DNA from: an uncultured Akkermansia sp.
GTDB lineage: Bacteria; Verrucomicrobiota; Verrucomicrobiia; Verrucomicrobiales; Akkermansiaceae
Length of the DNA stretch: 7,652 nucleotides
Reading direction: 5' to 3'
NCBI GenBank assembly: GCA_900766865.1
Contig: CAAFXA010000356.1
Location: 1 to 7,652 of the forward strand
The notes below the pieces were generated by a model. That model made no database searches. It saw only the letters and a list, made by a program, of their open reading frames with translations, and was not told the origin of the DNA. This document shows, piece after piece, positions 1 to 5,791 of the stretch (position 1 is its first letter; the number at the start of each line of letters is the position of its first letter). A program made the position numbers and the translations under genes.

Positions 1-169
1 TACCATCGCTGCCATTCATCCCGGCGGTGAGCTAGAGTTCTGGATTACACCTCATACCTGGCAACGTACCATCATGCACTGCTACTCCGCAGGCAGTGTG
101 GTGGATATTGAGGTGGACATGATTGCCAAATATGTGGAAAAAATGTTCCGACCTGCAGATAAAGCGTAG
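1..169 (+). CDS. ribE: Riboflavin synthase alpha chain, C-terminal fragment
   Basis: This is the last 55 codons of a gene cut by the left edge of the window, read in the frame starting at base 2 and ending in TAG at 167-169. The visible protein contains FWITPHTWQRT, then AGSVVDIEVDMIAKYVEKMF. It resembles the end of the second lumazine-binding repeat of riboflavin synthase, where a PHT-x-N-T-x-L type strand is followed by G-x-x-VN-x-E-x-D-x-I-x-KY-x-E. The enzyme converts two molecules of 6,7-dimethyl-8-ribityllumazine into riboflavin plus a pyrimidinedione, in the cytoplasm. Only the tail is present, so the catalytic N-terminus cannot be checked. A strong terminator follows directly, so this gene ends a transcription unit separate from the downstream operon. 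That operon contains ribF, the next step of flavin metabolism. Confidence 0.82.
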   Translation, partial: TIAAIHPGGELEFWITPHTWQRTIMHCYSAGSVVDIEVDMIAKYVEKMFRPADKA

Positions 170-192
170 GAATTTTCCACTATTTTCTTTTC

Positions 193-236
193 TCACCCCG
201 CCTTTCTGTATCATTGGCGGGGTGATTTAATTATTA
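193..236 (+). terminator. Rho-independent-type terminator after ribE
   Basis: A perfect 10-bp GC-rich stem pairs TCACCCCGCC (193-202) with GGCGGGGTGA (216-225) around a 13-nt loop. The AT-rich run TTTAATTATT follows. It starts 24 bp after the riboflavin synthase stop. The tract on the plus side is T-rich but interrupted; the other side is A-rich when read on the minus strand, so it acts for plus-strand transcription only. Confidence 0.8.
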
Positions 237-280
237 GATACCTACTGACTTAGAAAACGGGCTGCAAAACAAAATCGGTA

Positions 281-309
281 TTGCACATCAAGGGACGGAG
301 TGATATAAT
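281..309 (+). promoter_or_regulatory. Sigma70-type promoter for the DMT-nrnA-truB-ribF operon
   Basis: TTGCAC (281-286) and a perfect TATAAT (304-309) are separated by exactly 17 bp. The expected transcription start near 316 leaves a leader of about 22 nt before the ATG at 339. This is the only strong promoter I see before the six-gene plus-strand block, and it lies between a terminator and the first gene. No FMN riboswitch or other structured leader fits in such a short leader. Confidence 0.7.
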
Positions 310-338
310 CGCGCGCGCAGATTCTCTTATTCATCGGT

Positions 339-1316
339 ATGAATAAAGCATACATCCAGGCCTTTGCAGCAGCTGTGGTAGCCTCTCTTCTCATGGGGAC
401 GCTGTGTATCTTTGTACGAGAGTCTGCATGCAGCGCTCAATTATGCTCCTTTGCGCGTTTCAGCATAGGATTACTGCTCATAGGTGTCACGGGTGTTACT
501 CTCATCTGCGGTCATCGGGGAAGCCTGAAGTTCAGTGGAAAATCTTTTGTTTCCGGTATTGGTATAAGCCTCTGCATTCTTTTCTACTTCCTCGCCATTA
601 AGGAAACATCTGCAGGCATAGCCGCCCTGCTACCTGCTACAGGTCCCCTCTTCTCCGCTGTATGGATTGCTCTGCTGGAGCATCATCTCCCTCCGCGTCG
701 AGATGGCCTTCTCATCCTCACCGCAGGGCTGGGAATCGTGCTGGTCAGCCTCTTCGCCGGCCACAGCGGCAGCGCCCACAACGATGCACTGGGTATCGTA
801 TATGGTCTTCTTTCCGGCCTGTTTTACTCCCTCTACATCATGTTGAACCGCCTCATGGAACCAGAGGTTACTCTGCTCCAGCGCACATTCTGGCAATCCC
901 TGGCAGGCAGCGTTGTTCTGCTCATCCCTCTTCTCTGCACGAAATGCGGTGCCTGGGATAACTTTTCAATCGGCTGGCCCTGGCTCATCGGTATAGGTCT
1001 CTGCCAGGGCGTAGGAGTGCTGTTGCTGGTAGCTTATGCCATGCGACGCCTCAGTTCCCTCGAGTTCGGGATTGTTTCCTGCCTGGAGCCAACAGAGGCC
1101 GCGCTTATTGGCTGCCTGATATACGGCGAAACTCTCCGTACAGGGCAGCTTTGCGGCTTTGTTCTGGTATTGGCAGCTATACTCGCCAAAGCCGTCATGT
1201 ACCGCAAGGTGCTGGAGCCAACAGGACAGCTCGTTCTCTCCGAACCTCCTCCGGCTGCAAACGATACTCCGGAGGAAACCGAATACTACGAAGAGGAAGA
1301 AAAGGAATTCACCTGA
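339..1316 (+). CDS. EamA/DMT-superfamily transporter
   Basis: A 325-residue membrane protein with about ten hydrophobic segments (roughly residues 6-27, 38-58, 70-87, 92-113, 123-141, 149-168, 185-203, 212-233, 243-262 and 268-287). It shows the two-repeat EamA architecture. The first repeat ends in FYFLAIKETSAGIAALL and the second in LEPTEAALIGCLIYGE (249-264), the usual glutamate/proline signature of the fold. Family members move small metabolites such as amino acids, nucleobases, cofactors or drugs across the inner membrane. The substrate cannot be told from sequence. The C-terminus is an acidic, probably cytosolic tail of about 35 residues rich in E and Y, which is unusual for the family. 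It is the first gene of the operon, follows the promoter at 281-309, and ends 12 bp before nrnA. No Shine-Dalgarno precedes its ATG. Confidence 0.88.
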   Translation: MNKAYIQAFAAAVVASLLMGTLCIFVRESACSAQLCSFARFSIGLLLIGVTGVTLICGHRGSLKFSGKSFVSGIGISLCILFYFLAIKETSAGIAALLPATGPLFSAVWIALLEHHLPPRRDGLLILTAGLGIVLVSLFAGHSGSAHNDALGIVYGLLSGLFYSLYIMLNRLMEPEVTLLQRTFWQSLAGSVVLLIPLLCTKCGAWDNFSIGWPWLIGIGLCQGVGVLLLVAYAMRRLSSLEFGIVSCLEPTEAALIGCLIYGETLRTGQLCGFVLVLAAILAKAVMYRKVLEPTGQLVLSEPPPAANDTPEETEYYEEEEKEFT

Positions 1317-1328
1317 CACTCATTCACC

Positions 1329-2303
1329 ATGTACCAGGAAATCATAGACGCTATCCGACAAAACGATAACTTCGCCGTTATCTCGCATTTCCGCCCGGAC
1401 GGAGATGCCATTGGCTCTACTCTTGCCATGGGCTTGCTTCTGCAAGCTCTCGGCAAAAAAGTACAGCTCTGGAACTCAGACCCCGTGCCTCAGCGTTATG
1501 CCTTCCTTACCGGTGCATCTGCCTTCCGGCTCCTCCCCCCTGCCCTGCCCGAGGAAATCGAAAACATCATTTGCCTGGATACCGGTGACCTCAAACGTCT
1601 CGGCGATGAAGCTCTCCCTTTATTTAATAAAGCTAAATTTACCATCAATATTGACCACCACCATACAAATACTCGCTATGGACAGCTCAATCTTGTGGTG
1701 GGTGATGCTGCTGCCTGCGGGTGTATTATCTTTAATCTCATCCGGGCAGCCGGCGTGGAATTAACGCGTCCTATGGCAGATGCTCTGTATGCCGCTATCA
1801 GCACAGATACCGGCTCTTTCCAGTACAGCTCAACAACACCAGAGGTAATGCGCCAGGTAGCGGATCTTATCGAGGCAGGCGTAGACGCAGGCGATATTAA
1901 CCGCCGCATCTATCAGGAAATCCCCGCCACGAGCTTCATCACACAGAGAGAGGTGCTCAACAACATGATTGTTGAGGAAGATGGTCAAATTGCCCACTAC
2001 TCCATGCCCGGAGGAAAGAAAGCCGAACTGGGTGTTGGTATGGAAGATTGCAAAGATCTGGTAGACATCATCCGAGTAATGCAGGGTGTAAAGGTAGCCG
2101 CCATTTTTGAAGATTTGGAAGATGGGCGAATCCGTGTTTCTCTGCGCTCCAAAGACCCGGCCATAGATGTTTCGGCCATCGCCGGCATGCATGGCGGCGG
2201 CGGACACTTTATGGCCTCCGGCATTCGTATGCGCGGACCGCTCAGCGATGCCCGCGAAAAAGTTCTCAACTCCATCCGTGCCGTAGTACGCAGTCTGTCA
2301 TGA
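1329..2303 (+). CDS. nrnA: Bifunctional oligoribonuclease / pAp phosphatase, DHH-DHHA1 family
   Basis: A 324-residue cytosolic phosphoesterase. It degrades 2-5 nt RNA oligomers to mononucleotides and dephosphorylates 3'-phosphoadenosine 5'-phosphate. The DHH domain carries its metal ligands: SHFRPDGDAIGS (19-30, with H20, D24, D26), LDTGD (83-87), the namesake IDHHHTN (108-114) and STDTGSF (158-164). The C-terminal DHHA1 domain has the substrate-binding GMHGGGGHF (287-294). All expected motifs are intact and the length is normal for NrnA. Its stop overlaps the truB start as ATGA (2300-2303), implying coupled translation. The nrnA-truB-ribF order is a known bacterial arrangement, often downstream of infB-rbfA, which are not visible here. 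The start ATG has no Shine-Dalgarno and lies 12 bp after the transporter stop. An RecJ-like role is unlikely because the protein is too short. Confidence 0.93.
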   Translation: MYQEIIDAIRQNDNFAVISHFRPDGDAIGSTLAMGLLLQALGKKVQLWNSDPVPQRYAFLTGASAFRLLPPALPEEIENIICLDTGDLKRLGDEALPLFNKAKFTINIDHHHTNTRYGQLNLVVGDAAACGCIIFNLIRAAGVELTRPMADALYAAISTDTGSFQYSSTTPEVMRQVADLIEAGVDAGDINRRIYQEIPATSFITQREVLNNMIVEEDGQIAHYSMPGGKKAELGVGMEDCKDLVDIIRVMQGVKVAAIFEDLEDGRIRVSLRSKDPAIDVSAIAGMHGGGGHFMASGIRMRGPLSDAREKVLNSIRAVVRSLS

Positions 2304-3031
2304 GTGAAATTATCGAACAACCATGTGGCGTGTTGCTGGTGGATAAAGATCCCGGCTTTACCTCCCACAATGCTGTGGCTCTCTGCCGCCGCATTCTCCA
2401 GACCAAGAAAGTAGGCCACTGTGGTACACTGGACCCCATGGCCACCGGTATGCTTATTGTAGTGGTGGGTAAAGCCACCAAGGTTCAGGACATGCTGATG
2501 TGCGAAGAAAAGGTATACACCGCCACCATGAAGCTGGGCGTGGAAACAAACAGCCAGGATGCCGATGGTGAGGTTGTGGCAATAAAACCTACGGATGGAA
2601 TCACGGAAGCAGATATCCGCGCTGCATTCGAAAAGTACAACGGAGAGTTCGACCAGGTGCCCCCCATGTATTCTGCTGTCAAAATTAATGGTGTCCCCTG
2701 CTACAAACTGGCCCGTAAAGGTAAGGAGGTAGAACGCAAGGCTCGCCATGTGGCAGTTCTCGACTACGAGATTACCCGCATCGACATGGAGTCAGCAGAG
2801 GTGGATTTCAAAGTACATTGCAGCAAGGGATTCTATGTCCGCACCTACGCCCACGACATTGGGCAGCATCTTGGCTGCGGTGCTCACCTCACTGCCCTGC
2901 GACGTATCCAATCCGGCCATTTCGATATCTCTCAGGCTGTCGATGTTCCGACTCTGAAAGCAGCAAGCAGAGAAGAGCTGCTCTCCCTCCTCCTCCCCCT
3001 GGAGAAAGTGCTCGGGGACCGCGCACTCTGA
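2300..3031 (+). CDS. truB: tRNA pseudouridine(55) synthase
   Basis: A 243-residue TruB-family enzyme that isomerises U55 in the T-loop of nearly all elongator tRNAs. The N-terminal motif VGHCGTLDPMATG (38-50) contains the catalytic aspartate D45. Y73 in KVYTATMKLG, the block PPMYSAVKINGVPCYKLARKG (121-141) and R181 in FYVRTYAHDIG complete the active site. The protein stops at residue 243, whereas E. coli TruB has about 314 residues. The C-terminal PUA-like RNA-binding domain is therefore reduced or absent, as in many short TruB proteins from other phyla. The opening GVLLVDKDPGFTSH is also typical. Its start overlaps the nrnA stop by 4 bp, and ribF starts 12 bp after its stop. Confidence 0.95.
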   Translation: MSEIIEQPCGVLLVDKDPGFTSHNAVALCRRILQTKKVGHCGTLDPMATGMLIVVVGKATKVQDMLMCEEKVYTATMKLGVETNSQDADGEVVAIKPTDGITEADIRAAFEKYNGEFDQVPPMYSAVKINGVPCYKLARKGKEVERKARHVAVLDYEITRIDMESAEVDFKVHCSKGFYVRTYAHDIGQHLGCGAHLTALRRIQSGHFDISQAVDVPTLKAASREELLSLLLPLEKVLGDRAL

Positions 3032-3043
3032 CACTCCCTTCCT

Positions 3044-3961
3044 ATGCAGATTTTTCACTCATTCTCCGAGCTGAGCTCCCTCCCCTGCCCTGTTCACTGG
3101 GCAATGGGATTTTTTGACGGAGTGCATCTCGGACATAAACGAGTCATAGAATCTGCCAGCTCTCCCGGGGCTCTGCGAGGCGTTCTTACTTTTCACCCAC
3201 ACCCCCTCGCTATTCTTCGTCCCGGTTGCGAGCCCAAACTCATCACACCATCGCCGGACTTTAAAGCCCACCTGCTGGCCGAGGCAGGCGCCGATGTACT
3301 ACTCGTGCTCCCCTTCACCAGACAACTCGCAGAAATGAGCCCAGAGGCCTTTCTGGACACTCTCTGCTCCTCCTCCATCGTGAAGGGAATTTCCGTGGGC
3401 TCTAATTGGCACTTCGGAAAAGGTGGTAGCGGAAATGCAGATTTCCTCTCTCGCATATCGGTTAAATATGGATTTAACGCCTGTATTAACTCTCTACTTA
3501 CACTCGAGGACGACACAGTGTGTTCCAGCCGAATTCGAGAGCTACTTTCAGAGGGAAATATTGCAAAGGCAAACCAGATGCTCGGTCGTCCATTCTGTAT
3601 CAGCGGCACAGTAGAACACGGGCAAAAACTTGCTCGGACGCTGGGTTTCCCGACAGCCAATATCACACTGCCACCCTGCTCTGCTCTGCCGCGACCTGGC
3701 GTCTATGAGGTGCAATGCAGGATTAATTCCGAACTCAAACATGGTATCGCAAATATAGGCCAGCGCCCGACAATCTGCGAGAATTATAAACCAACCCGAC
3801 TGGAGGCACATTTCCCGGGATGGAGCGGCGACCTTTATGGCCGAGAACTTCATGTGGAACTTCTGAACTTTCTCCGGCCTGAGAAAAAGTTTGACGGAAT
3901 AGACAGTCTCAAAACTCAGATTGAACAGGATATAGCGAGCGCGACATCTCATAAACAATGA
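3044..3961 (+). CDS. ribF: Bifunctional riboflavin kinase / FMN adenylyltransferase (FAD synthetase)
   Basis: A 305-residue two-domain enzyme that makes FMN and then FAD from riboflavin and ATP in the cytoplasm. The N-terminal nucleotidyltransferase domain shows GFFDGVHLGH (22-31), TFHPHP (49-54), VGSNWHFGKGGSGN (118-131) and SSRIRELL (161-168). The C-terminal flavokinase domain shows GFPTAN (201-206), GIANIGQRPT (234-243), the catalytic-glutamate region LEAHF (253-257), GDLYG (262-266) and FLRPEKKF (276-283). All key blocks are present and the length matches the family. The ATG is preceded by a pyrimidine-rich 12-bp gap with no Shine-Dalgarno. The stop overlaps the next start as ATGA (3958-3961). 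Riboflavin synthase just upstream of this operon supplies its substrate, although a terminator separates the two units. Confidence 0.95.
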   Translation: MQIFHSFSELSSLPCPVHWAMGFFDGVHLGHKRVIESASSPGALRGVLTFHPHPLAILRPGCEPKLITPSPDFKAHLLAEAGADVLLVLPFTRQLAEMSPEAFLDTLCSSSIVKGISVGSNWHFGKGGSGNADFLSRISVKYGFNACINSLLTLEDDTVCSSRIRELLSEGNIAKANQMLGRPFCISGTVEHGQKLARTLGFPTANITLPPCSALPRPGVYEVQCRINSELKHGIANIGQRPTICENYKPTRLEAHFPGWSGDLYGRELHVELLNFLRPEKKFDGIDSLKTQIEQDIASATSHKQ

Positions 3962-4854
3962 CCCCACCTGTCTTAAAATTCCGTGAGCCTTCACTCGACG
4001 ATTGTGAGACCGTGCGAGAAACATTGTTCCATGTGGAACAATCAGATTTAGCCTTTGCCAACATATACCTTCTGCGTCACAAATACGGAACACGCATTGC
4101 ACTGCATGACGGTGTCCTCTACAGACACTTCACCGGGGACGGAAGATTGAAGGGATACGCTTTCCCCGTAGGCAATCAATTCGATGTTCGGCAAGCATTG
4201 TTCCATGTGGAACAACACGCAAAATATCACGGAAATGCACTTCAATTTACTTTGCTCACAGAAGACAACGCGCGTGTTTTGCAAGAGGTCTATGGGGACA
4301 AAATAAGCTTTTCAGATGACCCGGGAAATGCTGATTATCTCTACCTACAAAGCGATCTGGTAAACCTTCCGGGTACGGCGTACCATAAGAAACGCAACCA
4401 GATTGCACGATTTGAACGGATTTATCCGGATTGGGATTTCATGCCTCTGATGGACAGAAATGCGGACGATGCTCTCAGTATAGCACATGGATGGATTGCC
4501 GCTCAGGAGCCATCAGCTAATCATGTGCACGAGCTTCGCGCTATAGAAAATGCCATACGAGACCGTGCGTCATTAGGCATTACCGGCTGGCTTCTTTATG
4601 TAAATGATGAACCGGCTGCTTTTAGTCTGGCATCGTACATCAACTATGAAGTTGTCGATATACATTACGAAAAATGCGTCCCTAAATACAGAGATGCCTA
4701 TCCTATAATCATCCGCGAAGTAGCTCGCTACATGTGCAGCAAATATATCAATCGCGAAGAAGACCTCAACATTCCCGGATTACGCCAGGCTAAACTATCC
4801 TGGAAACCGCACCATATTTTGCACAAACTCACCGCAAACGTCAACTTATGCTGA
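3958..4854 (+). CDS. DUF2156 (LPG-synthase C-terminal-like) protein carrying two parS-like sites
   Basis: A 298-residue soluble protein. It resembles the DUF2156 family, a double GNAT-like fold related to the catalytic domain of lysyl-phosphatidylglycerol synthases. Typical blocks are DYLYLQSDLVNLPGTAYHKK with RNQIARF (126-152), RAIENAI (194-200) and YINREEDLNIPGLRQAKLSWKP-type sequence (263-284). No membrane segments are visible, so it lacks the flippase half of MprF. Its substrate is unknown; aminoacyl or acyl transfer is only a family-based guess. Residues LFHVEQ occur twice (23-28 and 81-86), each encoded by a 16-bp parS-like palindrome in the same frame. The gene overlaps ribF by 4 bp and the next gene by 7 bp, indicating coupled expression. 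Its sequence looks somewhat more AT-rich than nrnA and truB. Family call fairly firm, function open. Confidence 0.8.
   Translation: MTPPVLKFREPSLDDCETVRETLFHVEQSDLAFANIYLLRHKYGTRIALHDGVLYRHFTGDGRLKGYAFPVGNQFDVRQALFHVEQHAKYHGNALQFTLLTEDNARVLQEVYGDKISFSDDPGNADYLYLQSDLVNLPGTAYHKKRNQIARFERIYPDWDFMPLMDRNADDALSIAHGWIAAQEPSANHVHELRAIENAIRDRASLGITGWLLYVNDEPAAFSLASYINYEVVDIHYEKCVPKYRDAYPIIIREVARYMCSKYINREEDLNIPGLRQAKLSWKPHHILHKLTANVNLC
4025..4040. other. parS-like site 1 (inside DUF2156 gene)
   Basis: TGTTCCATGTGGAACA matches the perfect intergenic copy at 5348 in 15 of 16 positions, the only difference being the centre CATGTG instead of CACGTG. Outward pairing continues two more bases on each side (4023-4042). 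It encodes residues 23-28, LFHVEQ. The classic ParB site is TGTTTCACGTGAAACA, so this copy differs from it in three positions. Identification as parS rests on similarity and clustering with four other copies. Confidence 0.68.
4199..4214. other. parS-like site 2 (inside DUF2156 gene)
   Basis: The same 16-mer as site 1, TGTTCCATGTGGAACA, lies 174 bp further on and in the same codon frame, encoding LFHVEQ at residues 81-86. Pairing continues one base outward on each side (4198-4215). The flanking DNA differs from that of site 1, so this is a repeated site and not a duplicated segment. Confidence 0.68.
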
Positions 4855-5330
4855 CAGGTATTTTTTCACCAACTCGCTGTTCCGAGTGTAAGCTCTGTTG
4901 TAATTTTCATCGCAACACCGCATGGGAAACACCGGCATTACAACCAGAGCAAGTTTTCATCCTTCAGGAAATGTGTGTTCCTTTGGAAAAACGCGAGGAT
5001 GGGACAACTTCTTTTTATCTGCATTTCACATCTGATTCGCCGGACGAAGTTGCCAACTGTCCAATGCTCGATACATGCACCGGTTGTACCTTACCAAGAG
5101 AGCAGCGTCCTTTTGAATGTCGCATCTGGCCTCTGCGCATCATGAAAAAATCAAACAGAAAGCTTATAGGTATCTACGAAAATTGTCCGGCACTTTCCGG
5201 AAATGTTTTTGAAAACCTCAAAAGCTATGCCATCTCCGAATTGCTCCCGGAAATTCTTTCTTATGCTACCAGAAACCCGGAAGCTATCCGAGACTACGAT
5301 TCTTCATACAAGATTATCTGGTCAGAATAA
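4848..5330 (+). CDS. CxxCxxCC (YkgJ-type) cysteine-cluster protein
   Basis: A 160-residue small protein with the N-terminal cysteine cluster C11-x2-C14-x2-C17-C18 (RCSECKLCC). A second group follows: NCPMLDTCTGC (C71, C77, C80) and RPFECRIWPLRI (C91). C43 and C113 are additional cysteines. This pattern matches the YkgJ / UPF0153-type family, predicted to bind zinc or an iron-sulfur centre; its biochemical role is unknown. No signal peptide or membrane segment is seen, so it is probably cytosolic. The start ATG overlaps the end of the DUF2156 gene by 7 bp (4848-4854), indicating co-translation. It is the last gene of the plus-strand operon. Only 17 bp separate its stop from a parS-like palindrome, and no clear U-tract terminator follows directly. 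Confidence 0.82.
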   Translation: MLTGIFSPTRCSECKLCCNFHRNTAWETPALQPEQVFILQEMCVPLEKREDGTTSFYLHFTSDSPDEVANCPMLDTCTGCTLPREQRPFECRIWPLRIMKKSNRKLIGIYENCPALSGNVFENLKSYAISELLPEILSYATRNPEAIRDYDSSYKIIWSE

Positions 5331-5347
5331 TTTGTAAGGCAGGGGAA

Positions 5348-5363
5348 TGTTCCACGTGGAACA
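5348..5363. other. parS-like site 3 (intergenic, perfect palindrome)
   Basis: TGTTCCACGTGGAACA is a perfect 16-bp palindrome that extends perfectly to 20 bp (5346-5365). It differs from the canonical ParB site TGTTTCACGTGAAACA by one symmetrical pair (C/G for T/A), a change tolerated in known parS variants. It is the best match in the window and the reference for the other four copies. It lies directly after a GGCAGGGGA motif. Confidence 0.78.
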
Positions 5364-5425
5364 TTTCAGAATTTAATTTTGCCTTGCAGAATATAAGGGA
5401 AAGTTAAATTTCTGCATTACGTTCC

Positions 5426-5441
5426 AGTTCCACGTGGAACA
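5426..5441. other. parS-like site 4 (intergenic)
   Basis: AGTTCCACGTGGAACA keeps a perfect 14-bp palindromic core (5427-5440) with the CACGTG centre; only the first outer base differs from site 3. Its centre is 78 bp from that of site 3. The half-site GTTCCA is repeated directly in front (5421-5426), giving GTTCCAGTTCCACGTGG. Confidence 0.73.
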
Positions 5442-5446
5442 TTATG

Positions 5447-5475
5447 TCCTTTCATCTTTACAGAAGATGAAGGGA
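5447..5475. repeat. Strong inverted repeat (12-bp stem, 5-nt loop)
   Basis: TCCTTTCATCTT (5447-5458) and AAGATGAAGGGA (5464-5475) pair over 12 positions with one T-G wobble, around the loop TACAG. It begins 6 bp after parS-like site 4. Neither strand has a T-run after the stem, so it is not a standard intrinsic terminator. It may protect an mRNA 3' end, bind a protein, or belong to a small RNA. Confidence 0.55.
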
Positions 5476-5560
5476 GGGAAAGTACAGTGATATCTGTCGG
5501 CAATGAAATCAATTCTCCCGAAATTGTCGTTTTCACTGTATGCGCTGCTATAGTTCGGGC

Positions 5561-5588
5561 TAAAATTGATGCTGCAAGCACAATTTTA
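5561..5588. terminator. Possible bidirectional terminator-like hairpin between convergent operons
   Basis: TAAAATTG (5561-5568) pairs with CAATTTTA (5581-5588). Inside, TGCT (5570-5573) pairs with AGCA (5577-5580) around the loop GCA, with A5569 as the only bulge. The A-run on the left and T-run on the right give each direction a T-rich 3' arm, as in bidirectional terminators between convergent genes. The stem is GC-poor, so efficiency is doubtful. Confidence 0.4.
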
Positions 5589-5649
5589 CCTATAAAAAAT
5601 CATTATTAACTAAAAATAAACATCTTATAGCATTTTTAAATCCAATTTT
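5581..5649. other. Very AT-rich stretch
   Basis: Only 11 of 69 bases are G or C, far below the rest of the window. It contains A- and T-runs (TATAAAAAAT, TAAAAATAAA, CATTTTTAAA). Such DNA can be an unwinding element, curved DNA, or part of a promoter. TATAAA at 5591 could be a -10 element, but no -35 sits at a proper distance. No DnaA boxes are seen beside it. Confidence 0.55.
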
Positions 5650-5664
5650 GGGCAGGGCAGGGGA
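5650..5664 (+). repeat. G-rich repeat with two overlapping GGGCAGGG octamers, copy 1
   Basis: GGGCAGGGCAGGGGA contains GGGCAGGG at 5650-5657 and 5655-5662. The 13-mer GCAGGGCAGGGGA recurs 43 bp later, and its first 14 bases occur on the minus strand inside nrnA (1537-1550). GGGCAGGG fits the E. coli KOPS consensus GGGNAGGG, which directs FtsK. Three G-runs alone are not enough for an intramolecular G-quadruplex. Confidence 0.5.
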
Positions 5665-5692
5665 CTTTAAAAGAAAATAGAACCACCAAACA

Positions 5693-5708
5693 GAGCAGGG
5701 CAGGGGAG
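5693..5708 (+). repeat. G-rich repeat with GGGCAGGG octamer, copy 2
   Basis: GAGCAGGGCAGGGGAG shares the exact 13-mer GCAGGGCAGGGGA with copy 1 and holds GGGCAGGG at 5698-5705. A shorter relative, GGCAGGGGA, precedes parS-like site 3 (5338-5346). GGGGCAGGGGA lies at 7335-7345 within the TPR gene. Confidence 0.5.
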
Positions 5709-5791
5709 TTGCAGATGCAAGTGTCAAGCTTCCGGCTCTTTAAGCAAGAAGCGGCCCTCAAACACTCTGGTGCATACGCCGGAGGTGACCA

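Larger units (their letters stand above)
5331..5791. other. Gene-free region between two convergent operons
   Basis: These 461 bp lie between the stop of the YkgJ-type gene (plus) and the stop of the TPR gene (minus). I find no credible coding frame, tRNA, rRNA or CRISPR. In order it holds parS-like sites at 5348 and 5426, an inverted repeat at 5447-5475, another at 5561-5588, a very AT-rich stretch at 5581-5649, and G-rich repeats at 5650 and 5693. The last 80 bp before the TPR stop show only weak, imperfect dyads. It is long for a gap between convergent housekeeping genes in such a compact locus. Confidence 0.85.

Noticed and set aside
170..338. FMN riboswitch upstream of the transporter operon
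   Set aside because: The leader after the predicted start point is only about 22 nt, and the segment before it contains a plain terminator with no RFN-type conserved boxes.
3846..3861. Sixth parS-like site inside ribF (CATGTGGAAC)
   Set aside because: Only the right half matches; the left half lacks TGTTCC, so it is at most a half-site.
4023..4215. Segmental duplication within the DUF2156 gene
   Set aside because: Similarity between the two LFHVEQ regions stops at the palindrome edges, so only the 16-18 bp site is repeated.
4976..4989. TGTTCCTTTGGAAA in the YkgJ-type gene as a parS variant
   Set aside because: The half-sites are one base closer together and the CACGTG centre is missing.
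5585..5613. dif-like XerC/XerD site (TTTACCTATAA and TTATTAACTAA arms)
   Set aside because: Arms match known dif sites only partly, the central spacer is 7 bp instead of 6, and a terminus site would conflict with the parS cluster. AT-rich composition makes such matches easy.
5729..5785. Terminator for the TPR gene formed by CTTCCGGC and GCCGGAGG
   Set aside because: The loop is over 40 nt, pairing needs a wobble, and no T-run follows on the minus strand.
5331..5791. Replication origin
   Set aside because: AT-rich DNA and parS-like sites are present, but I see no DnaA boxes and no dnaA, dnaN, gidA or rpmH next to it, and both gene blocks run toward the site.
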